NCBI GenBank assembly: GCA_036266075.1
Contig: DATANV010000009.1
Span: 74,892 to 138,891 of the forward strand
DNA: 64,000 bases
Source of the DNA: VRUE01 sp036266075
GTDB taxonomy: Bacteria > Actinomycetota > Thermoleophilia > Solirubrobacterales > 70-9
Reading direction: 5' to 3'
Part shown: positions 8,287-15,777 of the stretch, one piece after another
How the letters are laid out: each line of letters begins with the position of its first letter
How positions within the stretch are numbered: the first letter of the stretch is position 1
Program-made: the position numbers and the translations under genes
Notes under the pieces: model-generated
Told to the model about the DNA's origin: nothing
Seen by the model: only the letters and a program-made list of their open reading frames with translations
Databases searched by the model: none

Positions 8287-8553
8287 TCAACGGGCGCTTA
8301 CGTAGTGGTCGCGGACCGCCATCGCACGGCGAAGCATCTCAACTCCCCCCGGCCCCGCCGCCCAGCTCGCGTCAAACGGATTGAGTTCGCCTTTCTTCGC
8401 CGTATCCGCGATAAAAGGCGAACTCACTGGATCCAGGAGCTTGTCTCCTGAACGCGCTCGGTGGCCACCGAGGATCGACTGAGCATCGATCGCGTCAGCG
8501 GGACCTCCATCGAAGGCCACTCGCAGACCAGCTGCAACTGACGGGGAATTCAA
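8287..8553 (-). CDS. weak 88-residue ORF in a gap
   Basis: An open frame with a TTG start and acceptable composition fills the 347-bp gap between the ZIP gene and the SHOCT membrane protein gene, ending directly upstream of the ZIP start. It has no recognisable domain and no clear ribosome-binding site. It could be a fragment of a lost gene or non-coding. I see nothing else in this gap. Confidence 0.22.
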   Translation of the reverse strand: MNSPSVAAGLRVAFDGGPADAIDAQSILGGHRARSGDKLLDPVSSPFIADTAKKGELNPFDASWAAGPGGVEMLRRAMAVRDHYVSAR

Positions 8554-8633
8554 TCCCGAGCCGCAGCATCTCCGGTAGAAGCCCCCGTCTCCTTGGCCGC
8601 CTCGGTCGGCAAACCGTTCGCGCTCTCAGAGGG

Positions 8634-9719
8634 CTACCCGGAACCGAGCACCTCGGCCATCGCGGCCTCGTACTGCTCCTCGCTCAACGCCCCCTTCTCC
8701 TTCAGGGCCGTGATCCGCTCCAGTTGGTCGATTTTGCTTTCTCGCGGCGGGGCCTGTGGCTCCGCTCGCCCTGGAATGGACGCCCGCACTCGATCCCCGA
8801 ACCCCCCGAAGGTCGCGTCCGGGAATTCGACGCCGGCCTGGCGCCGCAGAGCCTCCGTCCCGAGCACCATCAGCGCCGCCAGCAGGAGGAGTCCGAGCGG
8901 TTTCTCGAAGGCGGCAACCGGCGCCCAGAGGACGAGCACGAGGAAGATGAAGGCAACCACGGCGTAGGTCGCGCCCCGTCGCTCCCGCAGGTAGGGAGCG
9001 GCCTCGCGTCGCAACGCCGTGGCGATGCGGGTCGGTCCCGCAAGCCAGGCGGCGAAGACGAGGAGGATGCCAAAGGTGATCGCTGAGACGGCGACGGTCA
9101 CCAGCAGCGCGGTGCCGATGCTCCAGACGGCTTCCACGGCGGGCTTGACCGATTCGTTGCCCGCTAAAGCGTCGATCACCGTGTTCCCGGCGATCCCTCG
9201 AAGGAGGAGGCTGAGAACCCCGGCAACGACGAAGCCGAAGCCGACCGAGCGCAACGCCCGCCTGCGGCGCGGCCCGGCGAGGAAGATCGCCAGTCCATAG
9301 AGGAATACCGCCAGGAGGGTGAGAACGATCGGCAGGCGCCTGACAAGCTTGCTGATGTCCTGCGCCGCGGAGAGCTGATCGGACTTGAGGATCGTCAGCT
9401 GGCCGGCATCGGGCGGGACTTTCGAGGCGAGCTTGCCGGCGACCCCGAGCTGGCCGCCGCTTTCTGAGACCAGTGCTTTGAGATCCAGGGTGACTTCGCC
9501 ACCGCTGGTCGAGACCGCCGAGCCCTCGTCGTTCAAGATCTTCAGCAGCGTTTCGTGGGCGCCGCGGTTCGCCGCGCTCCAGAGGCTTTCGGCCTGAGAG
9601 GTTTCCAGCGCCCTTTCGGCCACTTGGGGAGCGAGCTGATTCAGAGCCCCGGCGGCTGGACCGGCCAGGGGCGCGAGACGCGGCGGGAACGTTTTTTCCA
9701 GTTCGCCCTGCACGTCCAC
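8634..9719 (-). CDS. multi-pass membrane protein with C-terminal SHOCT domain; true start unresolved
   Basis: 361 residues from GTG 9719. An extracytoplasmic region is followed by about four membrane helices and a C-terminal SHOCT motif (KIDQLERITALKEKGALSEEQYEAAM given here by its ends KIDQLERI and EEQYEAAM) that often mediates oligomerisation. Coding sequence clearly continues upstream to about 9956: the same frame encodes a membrane helix (IVAALLVLATLITFLAIF) and a NTDNW segment, yet it has no ATG, GTG or TTG there and reaches a TAG at 9957-9959; an ATG lies at 9987-9989 beyond that stop. So the true protein probably has an extra N-terminal helix and either uses a rare start codon or has been broken by mutation. 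Function unknown. Confidence 0.7.
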   Translation of the reverse strand: MDVQGELEKTFPPRLAPLAGPAAGALNQLAPQVAERALETSQAESLWSAANRGAHETLLKILNDEGSAVSTSGGEVTLDLKALVSESGGQLGVAGKLASKVPPDAGQLTILKSDQLSAAQDISKLVRRLPIVLTLLAVFLYGLAIFLAGPRRRRALRSVGFGFVVAGVLSLLLRGIAGNTVIDALAGNESVKPAVEAVWSIGTALLVTVAVSAITFGILLVFAAWLAGPTRIATALRREAAPYLRERRGATYAVVAFIFLVLVLWAPVAAFEKPLGLLLLAALMVLGTEALRRQAGVEFPDATFGGFGDRVRASIPGRAEPQAPPRESKIDQLERITALKEKGALSEEQYEAAMAEVLGSG

Positions 9720-10071
9720 GCTGGCGAAGAGCTGGTCGGCGAGGTAGTTGGAGAGCTGGGACTTGACCTCCCCGTTCTGGAGGAGCTTGTCGCTCGTCTT
9801 GACCCAGTTGTCGGTGTTGAGCGCCTGGCGGTTGATCCAGATCGAGAAGATGGCGAGGAACGTGATCAGCGTGGCCAGGACGAGAAGTGCCGCGACGATG
9901 CGAGGGTGTCCTGAAGCACGTTCCCGGCTAGAGCCCTCGGATGCGATGTCCCGAGCCTAACGCGGATCGAACGGCTGCGCGAGCGGCATTCGCAACCCCG
10001 TGAGTCGGCGCGCTAGTCCGTTGGATCCTGATTCCAATCCGCCTGTGCGGTCAGCGTGCGAGGGCTCGCCT

Positions 10072-10230
10072 GTGACCGAGATCGAGGGAGGCGAGGCCCC
10101 GCCGAAGGAAGATCGGGCAGTTCTCGACTTGCCATCCTGCTGGCGATGGCAATGTTCGTACTCGTCGTCGACACGTCGCTGATGAACGTGTCGATCTCGG
10201 CGGTGGACAAGCTGCTCGCCGATGAGCCAC
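10072..10230 (+). pseudogene. remnant of a DHA2-type MFS transporter N-terminus
   Basis: A GTG at 10072 starts VTEIEGGEAPPKEDRAVL; a frameshift then moves to another frame encoding LAILLAMAMFVLVVDTSLMN, the first membrane helix typical of 14-helix (DHA2/EmrB) drug exporters. The similarity stops after SISAV, and the remaining 13 helices are absent because the next gene follows at once. This is a deletion remnant. It sits in a roughly 300-bp gap that otherwise holds nothing. Confidence 0.6.
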
Positions 10231-10261
10231 AGGCAACCCAGGACGAGACATCGTCTGGACG

Positions 10262-10498
10262 ATGCTTGTCTTCTTCGGGCTGGTGATCTGGATCGGCCTC
10301 CTGTTCAACGTCTGCGGCGACCTCTTCCGCCGCCATGACATCTCGGGCTGGGCCAAGGCGGGCTGGTGCCTGCTGGCGATCGCCCTGCCCTACGTCGGCG
10401 TGCTTATCTACCTCGGCACGCAGGGCTCGGGAATGGCCGAGCGCAGCGCCGCGCAGACGATGGCCGCCCAAGCGCTAGACGCCGCTCTCCACGGCTAG
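10262..10498 (+). CDS. small two-helix membrane protein (PLDc_N-like)
   Basis: 78 residues. Two membrane segments (MLVFFGLVIWIGLLF and WCLLAIALPYVGVLIYLGTQ) flank FRRHDISGWAKAGW, the pattern of the phospholipase-D-nuclease N-terminal (PLDc_N) domain common as stand-alone proteins in actinobacteria. The frame extends upstream with IVWT, so the N-terminus may have been trimmed by the deletion that removed the MFS transporter. The 3' end overlaps the convergent DUF2252 gene by 24 bp. Role unknown. Confidence 0.65.
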   Translation: MLVFFGLVIWIGLLFNVCGDLFRRHDISGWAKAGWCLLAIALPYVGVLIYLGTQGSGMAERSAAQTMAAQALDAALHG

Positions 10499-11956
10499 GT
10501 GCCCGTCACGCTGGGCACCTAGCAGCACCCCGTAATCCGCCTCGTTCTGATCCGCGTAGGCCTCGGCGAACTCGGCGATCGCTCGGTCGAAGGTGTCGCT
10601 CTTGCCCAGATAACCGGCGATCATCTGCCGGTCGCCGGCGCGGGCGTGGGCGCGGGCGAGGCTCCAGCCGCAGAGGCCGGCGTAGCCGGCCATCGTCTCT
10701 GGTCCCATCGACTCGATCTCCGCTGATCCCTTGCCGTCCCAAAGCTGGCGGACATAGAAGTCACGCTTCTTGCCGTCAAGACCCTCTGCCGTCAGCCAGC
10801 CGAGCAGGACATCGCCTGCCGCCTGCGTAAGCCGCTGACCCGCGACCACTCTGTGGCCGTGGTGGCGGTAACGGCTGGCGCCCGCGAAGGGCTCAAGCAC
10901 AGACGGTCCGGCTTCCTTGATCTGAAGGAAGAGTGGGTCGCCTTCATCGCGGCCGAGCATCAGGGCAATAAAGGCACGGGTGCCGACGCTGCCTACGCCG
11001 ACGACCTTGTGGGCGGCATCGACGTAGTGGTAGCGCTCGGCGAGCTCCCTGGCCTGTTCATCGAGGGTCTTCCGGTACTCGCCGACCAGGTGCTGCATCC
11101 GGGCGGCGATCTCGGCGACGTCCTGGCCTTCGCGTTCGGCCAGCTCGGCGATCGGAACCAGCAGCGGTGGGCGGCTGGCAATTCGAAGCTCGCCGTCCTT
11201 GGACTCGGTGAGCTTTTCGAGCGCTCGCAGGCTGTCCTTGTTGCGGGCCTTCGCAATATTCTTCTCCAGCCGGCGCCGATCTTCCTTGGACACCCTGTGT
11301 TGCCAGCGAGCCTCGATATCGCCGACGGCGAGGCGTGAGTACCAGACGTCGATCTCGTTCATCGCAGCAAACTCGGCCATCGCGGTCCGGTAGGCGCTGA
11401 CGCTCGCCAGCACTGCGGCCTGGCGCTCGGCGTCCTTGAAGCCACGGTCGCGAGCGCCGATGGCAACGCTGGCAGCGAGCCGCTTGACGTCCCACTCAAA
11501 CGGGCCGGGCAACGTCTCATCGAAGTCGTTGATGTCGAAGACGAGCTGGCGGTCGGGGGCCTGGAAGACACCGAAGTTCGAGAGGTGTGCGTCACCGCAG
11601 AGCTGGACGCGAAGGCCGGAGTCGGGACTCGCGGCCAGGTCGGCGGCCATGATTGCGGCGGCGCCCCGGTAGAAGGTGAAAGCAGAGGCGAGCATGCGCC
11701 CGTAGCGGACGGGAATCAACTCGGGAACGCGGGTCTTGTCCTGCTCGGCAAGGACCTCTAGTGGGCCAACCCTGTCGGGACCTGGCTCCCAGTCCGCGTG
11801 CGAGGAGCGGGAAACAATCTTCCTCGCCCCCTTGCCCCGGGCCGCAGCCTCTCGAGGGGAGAGCTTGGCAGCGGGGGTGTCCTTCTCGGTGCTCGCGTGC
11901 ATCCGGGGGCCTTTCAGGAGGGAGGCGCTCGCGGTCGGGCGCGCCTTGTGAGGCAA
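10475..11956 (-). CDS. DUF2252 family protein (kinase-fold-like)
   Basis: 493 residues. A TTG start at 11956 is chosen because a strong GGAGG lies 5 nt upstream; ATG 11902 is the alternative. The motifs QLCGDAHLSNFGVF, LVFDINDFDE and GPFEWDVKRLAASV are the DUF2252 signature and resemble the HxD/DxD catalytic and metal loops of aminoglycoside phosphotransferase-like kinases. DUF2252 proteins are common in soil actinobacteria and uncharacterised. The C-terminal region has WSLARAHARAGD. No operon partner is visible on the same strand. Confidence 0.9.
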   Translation of the reverse strand: MPHKARPTASASLLKGPRMHASTEKDTPAAKLSPREAAARGKGARKIVSRSSHADWEPGPDRVGPLEVLAEQDKTRVPELIPVRYGRMLASAFTFYRGAAAIMAADLAASPDSGLRVQLCGDAHLSNFGVFQAPDRQLVFDINDFDETLPGPFEWDVKRLAASVAIGARDRGFKDAERQAAVLASVSAYRTAMAEFAAMNEIDVWYSRLAVGDIEARWQHRVSKEDRRRLEKNIAKARNKDSLRALEKLTESKDGELRIASRPPLLVPIAELAEREGQDVAEIAARMQHLVGEYRKTLDEQARELAERYHYVDAAHKVVGVGSVGTRAFIALMLGRDEGDPLFLQIKEAGPSVLEPFAGASRYRHHGHRVVAGQRLTQAAGDVLLGWLTAEGLDGKKRDFYVRQLWDGKGSAEIESMGPETMAGYAGLCGWSLARAHARAGDRQMIAGYLGKSDTFDRAIAEFAEAYADQNEADYGVLLGAQRDGHLAVESGV

Positions 11957-12120
11957 GTATCCCTCCGAGGCGCTACTTCGAGAGGGTTCCTGTCTTCGGC
12001 GTCGAATCAGAAGTGCTGAATTTCACAACCGCTCCGCGCTGTCGAAGGACCGAGCAAGGCTGCTTGGTCGACATTCGCTCGGTCGCCCAGGAAAGGGCGC
12101 CGACTAGGAAAGGAATCCAT

Positions 12121-12504
12121 ATGAGGGGTGCTGGCCGAGCTGCTTTCGTTGCCATCCTGCTCTTGATCGCGGGCTCGCTCAACGTCATCTATGGCATCGC
12201 AGCGATCGGCGATGCAAGCTTTTTCGTGGACAACACCCGGTACGTGTTCTCAAGCCTCCACACCTGGGGCTGGATCACCCTCATTCTGGGAGTCGTTCAG
12301 CTCTGCGGTGGATTCTCTCTGCTCGCCGGCAACACGTTCGGACGGGTCATCGGGCTGATCGCCGCGTCGTTGGGCGCAATCGGCGCCCTCCTCGCAGTCG
12401 GCGGCGCCTTTCCGTTCTGGTCGTTGGGGATCTTCGCCCTCTGCGTGATCTGCATTCACGGCCTCGTCGTCTACGGCGAGGACGAGCCCGTAAGCCGAGT
12501 CTAG
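12121..12504 (+). CDS. DUF7144-type four-helix membrane protein
   Basis: 127 residues with four membrane helices (residues about 7-27, 47-67, 72-92, 97-117), the family motif LNVIYGIAAIG, and HTWGWITLILG at the second helix. The start is supported by GGAAAGGAAT upstream. A paralogue lies at 29546-29932 with the same motifs. These proteins are widespread in actinobacteria and uncharacterised. Convergent with a SHOCT protein gene. Confidence 0.85.
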   Translation: MRGAGRAAFVAILLLIAGSLNVIYGIAAIGDASFFVDNTRYVFSSLHTWGWITLILGVVQLCGGFSLLAGNTFGRVIGLIAASLGAIGALLAVGGAFPFWSLGIFALCVICIHGLVVYGEDEPVSRV

Positions 12505-12553
12505 AACGCCTCAGAGGAGCTCGGCCGATGCGGCCGGGCTCCTCTATGCAGCC

Positions 12554-12817
12554 CTAGCCGAGCAGCTTGGCCTTCTGGGCGGCGAACTCCTCCTCGGTGA
12601 GGATTCCCTGGCTTTTGAGCTCACCCAGCTCCTTGAGCTGATCGATCGTCGACGCTGCGGCGGGCTGAGGCGGAGCTTGCGCGGCCTGTGGCTGCTGCGG
12701 AGGCGCTTCCTGCTCGGCCCAGCGCTCACCCTGGCGTTTGGAGACGCGATTGCTGACGGCGGTCGCGGTCCCGGCAACGACGGCGGTCCGCGCGACACCT
12801 CGAAGTAGTCCTGGCAT
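12554..12817 (-). CDS. SHOCT-domain small protein
   Basis: 87 residues. An N-terminal segment (RGVARTAVVAGTATAVSNRVS) typical of the actinobacterial SHOCT group is followed by a Gln/Pro-rich linker and the C-terminal SHOCT motif IDQLKELGELKSQGILTEEEF. AAAGGAGAG 3 nt before ATG 12817 is a strong ribosome-binding site. It lies 18 bp after the DUF6325 gene on the same strand, and the two are probably one operon; this pair often occurs together in this phylum. Confidence 0.88.
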   Translation of the reverse strand: MPGLLRGVARTAVVAGTATAVSNRVSKRQGERWAEQEAPPQQPQAAQAPPQPAAASTIDQLKELGELKSQGILTEEEFAAQKAKLLG

Positions 12818-12835
12818 CGTTCTCTCCTTTGCTGC

Positions 12836-13273
12836 TCAGGCCTCGGCCGCGTCGAGCGCGGCGAGGACGGCTTGGACGGGGATGCGGCCACTGGCGACGA
12901 GCTGGCCGCCGGAGCGGCGCACGGCACTCGCGAAGGGCGCCGCCCAGGTGTTCTCGAAGACGAGCAGGGCAGCCGAGGTGCCGGGCTCCAGCGCCCCGCC
13001 GGCCTCGGCGATGTCTTCGTCGGACAGCAGCCCGGAGGAGGCGCCCTCGAAGATCGCCAGCTCCGCCACCTCGCCGCCGACATCGGCGATCTCGAGGCCA
13101 GCGACCGAACCGTCCTCGGCTTTGGCGATGAAGGTGAGGTCGAGGATTCGGATCAGCCCGCGGTCGACCAACTCGACCAGGTGCGGCGCCACCTCGCCGT
13201 TCGGTTGGCGGCCCGGCCACTCGACGAGGATGTAGTCGATCGGACCCATCTCGTTGAACTCTTCGACGCTCAA
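12836..13273 (-). CDS. DUF6325 family protein
   Basis: 145 residues. The TTG start at 13273 (LSVEEFNEMGPIDY) is preferred because AGGGAG lies 4 nt upstream and the family begins this way; ATG 13249 is the alternative. The sequence MGPIDYILVEWPGRQPNGE, GLIRILDLTFIAK and VFENTWAAPFASAV is typical of DUF6325 (formerly grouped with DUF1269), a soluble alpha/beta protein of unknown role. Probably co-transcribed with the SHOCT gene downstream. Confidence 0.85.
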   Translation of the reverse strand: MSVEEFNEMGPIDYILVEWPGRQPNGEVAPHLVELVDRGLIRILDLTFIAKAEDGSVAGLEIADVGGEVAELAIFEGASSGLLSDEDIAEAGGALEPGTSAALLVFENTWAAPFASAVRRSGGQLVASGRIPVQAVLAALDAAEA

Positions 13274-13462
13274 GCCGCTCCCTTCGTCGCGATCAAAGTT
13301 AGCCGGATGAACCGGCTGACGCAGACTAGCCGCTGGGCGTTGCAGCCCCAGGGCCGGGTCGAGGAGCGGCGCTGTCTGGACCATTCTGCAAGCGCTTCCC
13401 TAACGGCATCCTGGAAGAGCTGCTAGGGCACTGGGTTCCCGGCCCCGCGATCCACAGCGGCG

Positions 13463-13558
13463 CGGCAACACGGCGGCAACAGGATGCAGGCGCGGTGCAG
13501 GATCGGCGGCGCTTGCGCGACTCGAGGAGACGCCGCTGCTGTTACCGCCGTGTTGCCG
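13463..13558. repeat. 20-bp imperfect inverted repeat outside attL
   Basis: The 20-bp arms at 13463-13482 and 13539-13558 (core CAACACGGCGG) are complementary except for one base, with a 56-bp spacer. They lie on the chromosomal side, 50 bp from the left attachment site. The sequence from 13274 to 13608 holds no other gene I can support. Confidence 0.45.
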
Positions 13559-13608
13559 AAAACGAGGTTCATGGCCTCGTCACGGACGGATTTGGCTTTC
13601 CAGAGCCA

Positions 13609-13650
13609 TACCGCTACGGGGATTCGAACCCCGGTTTCCGGACTGAGAAT
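13609..13650. other. attL: 42-bp duplicate of the tRNA-Glu 3' end
   Basis: Identical over 42 bp to 24450-24491, covering the anticodon-loop 3' side, variable region, T-arm and acceptor 3' strand of tRNA-Glu. The flanking left part does not rebuild a tRNA, so this is an attachment site, not a gene. Confidence 0.9.
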
Positions 13651-13734
13651 TGGCTCTAGCAAGCCATTTGCGGTCGATTTGTGCCTGCTGAGCCTAGGGA
13701 GTTCGGCTGAGTTCAGCCTAGATCGGTGGAATCG

Positions 13735-13754
13735 GGGACATATTTCGGGACACG
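13735..13754. other. putative integrase/excisionase arm site, left end
   Basis: GGGACATATT followed by a second GGGACA; matches 24368-24387 at 18 of 20 positions, in the same orientation. Such paired sites just inside both ends fit arm-type binding sites of tyrosine recombinases. Confidence 0.6.
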
Positions 13755-13974
13755 GTTGCAACCCGAGCGGGCGCGACTTTAGGCATACGAAGCTCCTGCC
13801 AAGGGTCGCCGTCTTCGAGCCCCATCGCATTGACCGGCCTGACCACAAGCTTCCTTGGTGACGGCATGCGGGTAGCTTGACCGAGCGCCATACCTTCGCT
13901 CAGACCACGCTTGATGGGGACTTGATGAGTTCCCGTAGCCGCATGACGCCGTTTTCTCAGATATAAGTCGGGCC

Positions 13975-15015
13975 ATGGATAATCACTGGGGGGACCTGTT
14001 CGACAGTTTTGTCGATGCAGCACTTCATACGGAGGACGATTCGGTAAGCCGAGAGGAGATCCTTGCCTGTATAGACGGCGGAACTCTCGTACCGGGGCGC
14101 TATATGTACTCAAGTGACCTTGGAGCCAAAAACTGGATTCGTCTCTGCAATGAGCCCATGTATAGGCATCAGCACGAAACGGTCGCGTTTTGGGCAAACT
14201 CAGGTGGTCAGGAGATTGCGAAACTAGTCCACGAACATATTGACGGCGACGATCTCGACTACGTCAGCCTCGGACCAGGAGACGGCGAGAAGGACGCCGA
14301 GTTGATTGGCCACTGGCTTGGCGTGCCTGGGATGGACATCTTCTACTACCCCTACGACATCAGCAACCTGCTCGTCTCGAAGGCTGTACGGACGGTGCGT
14401 GAACGGGTCCCTAAATCGAAAGTCGGGCTTCGGATCAAGGCCGTGCTCGCCGATTTCAATCACCTCAATGCAGTTAGCGAAGTCTTCGCGCATCGCGAGA
14501 GCCCCAATGTCATCGCTCTCCTCAACAGCTTGGGGAATCTGAGCGACGAGCGAAAATTTCTTCAGAGGCTCAGATCGCAGATGTCTGACAAAGATCTACT
14601 GGTGCTGGAGGTTCGCCTTAGACAGGAGGGGCAGGGTCCACAAGATGAGCTATCAGAGTTGATAGATGGACATGCCGCGCTTCGTTTCGACTTCGGCGCA
14701 CTAGAGAGCTATCTAGGCGTGCCATTCGAAGCCGACAAGATGGTCGTCAAACATGGTCAGCCAAAAATTAGCTCGATTGCAGATACGGCAACGACGATTG
14801 TCAGCCGCACGACACTTAAGTTTCAGGACCGCGACCTCCCTGATGCAAGGTTGATTTATATCCACCAGTACGAGGAGCAGGCATTCCTGAAGGCCCTCGG
14901 CGGAATGGGCTTTGAGGTTCTAAAGTCGATGCGCAGTGGGAAGGATGAGGAATTCTTGGTATGTGTAGCTCGCCGAAAGCGCACCATAGTAGAGCGTATT
15001 ACTCGAGCTGGCTAA
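13975..15015 (+). CDS. EgtD-like SAM-dependent methyltransferase (Methyltransf_33-like)
   Basis: 346 residues. The N-terminal region (LGAKNWIRLCNEPMYRHQHE) parallels the Y-x-Y-D / E-x-Y-x-x-x-x-E opening of histidine-specific methyltransferases such as EgtD. SLGPGDGEKDAELI is the SAM-binding motif I, IFYYPYDISNLLV corresponds to the acidic motif, and a conserved ADFNHL follows. This fold methylates amino groups using S-adenosylmethionine, but the typical histidine-binding residues cannot be confirmed. The gene is visibly AT-richer than its surroundings and lies just inside the element. It overlaps the convergent membrane-protein gene by 17 bp. It could be cargo with a metabolic or defensive role. 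Confidence 0.65.
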   Translation: MDNHWGDLFDSFVDAALHTEDDSVSREEILACIDGGTLVPGRYMYSSDLGAKNWIRLCNEPMYRHQHETVAFWANSGGQEIAKLVHEHIDGDDLDYVSLGPGDGEKDAELIGHWLGVPGMDIFYYPYDISNLLVSKAVRTVRERVPKSKVGLRIKAVLADFNHLNAVSEVFAHRESPNVIALLNSLGNLSDERKFLQRLRSQMSDKDLLVLEVRLRQEGQGPQDELSELIDGHAALRFDFGALESYLGVPFEADKMVVKHGQPKISSIADTATTIVSRTTLKFQDRDLPDARLIYIHQYEEQAFLKALGGMGFEVLKSMRSGKDEEFLVCVARRKRTIVERITRAG

Positions 15016-15655
15016 GCGCAGACAACACCCGCAGACCGACTTGGCCAATCTCAGAAGCCACCTCGGAAGGGACGTACTCGCCATGCACTGCACGATTTGC
15101 GAGCGCGACAACGTTCGCGAGTGGATCGGCCACCTCCACGGGCAGCACGCCATGCTCCTGTAGATCCCGCGCCATTACGCCCAGAGATAGGTTCGGGGGG
15201 CGCGGTTCGGTCAGATGTGCCGAATAGAGCCGTCTCAATTCCTTCTCCAGCTCTATCCGAAGCTGTGCGAGACCCATCGGAGGATCGCGATCGATGCGCT
15301 GTCGAATTGATGATGCCTCACCGGAGGATTGAGAGTCGTCCCGACTCGGAAGTTCGGCTGCTTCGGCCTGAAGCTTACGTGCCTCGGAAACGCCGATCTC
15401 GGCCGTTACGCCCCCGGCGCTGAGGCGGCGGATATGGGGAGCGATCGGTATCAGTAGAACAAGGGCCAGCAGACCGATCGTGGTCGTGTCAACCTCGACA
15501 CTGCCGATACTGAGCGTGTGCAGCACAAGAAGAACAACTGCGGCACCAAATACAAAGGTATAGGCAAGAGAGGGAATCCACTTCGGCACTCGTAGCAATA
15601 ACGGCGAATCATCCTCATTTTTTGCTGGGGCGCTATTGGACATTTGGTCGCTCAT
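14999..15655 (-). CDS. two-helix membrane protein with HEPN/DUF4145-like C-terminal domain
   Basis: 218 residues. Two membrane helices (about residues 28-48 and 57-74) are followed by a cytoplasmic part: a charged linker and then a helical domain with LRIELEKELRRLYSAHL, LSLGVMARDLQEHGVLP and ANRAVHGEYV. The N-R-A-V-H-G segment and four-helix pattern resemble DUF4145/HEPN-type domains of prokaryotic defence proteins; this is an analogy by pattern only. It overlaps the methyltransferase gene tail to tail and has low GC like it. Function unknown. Confidence 0.6.
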   Translation of the reverse strand: MSDQMSNSAPAKNEDDSPLLLRVPKWIPSLAYTFVFGAAVVLLVLHTLSIGSVEVDTTTIGLLALVLLIPIAPHIRRLSAGGVTAEIGVSEARKLQAEAAELPSRDDSQSSGEASSIRQRIDRDPPMGLAQLRIELEKELRRLYSAHLTEPRPPNLSLGVMARDLQEHGVLPVEVADPLANVVALANRAVHGEYVPSEVASEIGQVGLRVLSALSQLE

Positions 15656-15777
15656 CGAATCCTTAGTGATTGGCTACCGATATCTGTGGTCGAAGAGGAT
15701 GCCTGGAATAGCAGCGCCCGGTACAACGACCATATGCTGATCGTCGATCGTGTCGACTAACCGACCGAGAGAAAACG

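Noticed and set aside
13609..13650. A separate tRNA-Glu gene fragment
   Set aside because: The 5' side has no tRNA homology; with the integrase and the second copy it is an attachment site.
13484..13861. An ORF of 125 residues over the left att site
   Set aside because: It reads through tRNA-derived sequence and lacks any domain or ribosome-binding site.
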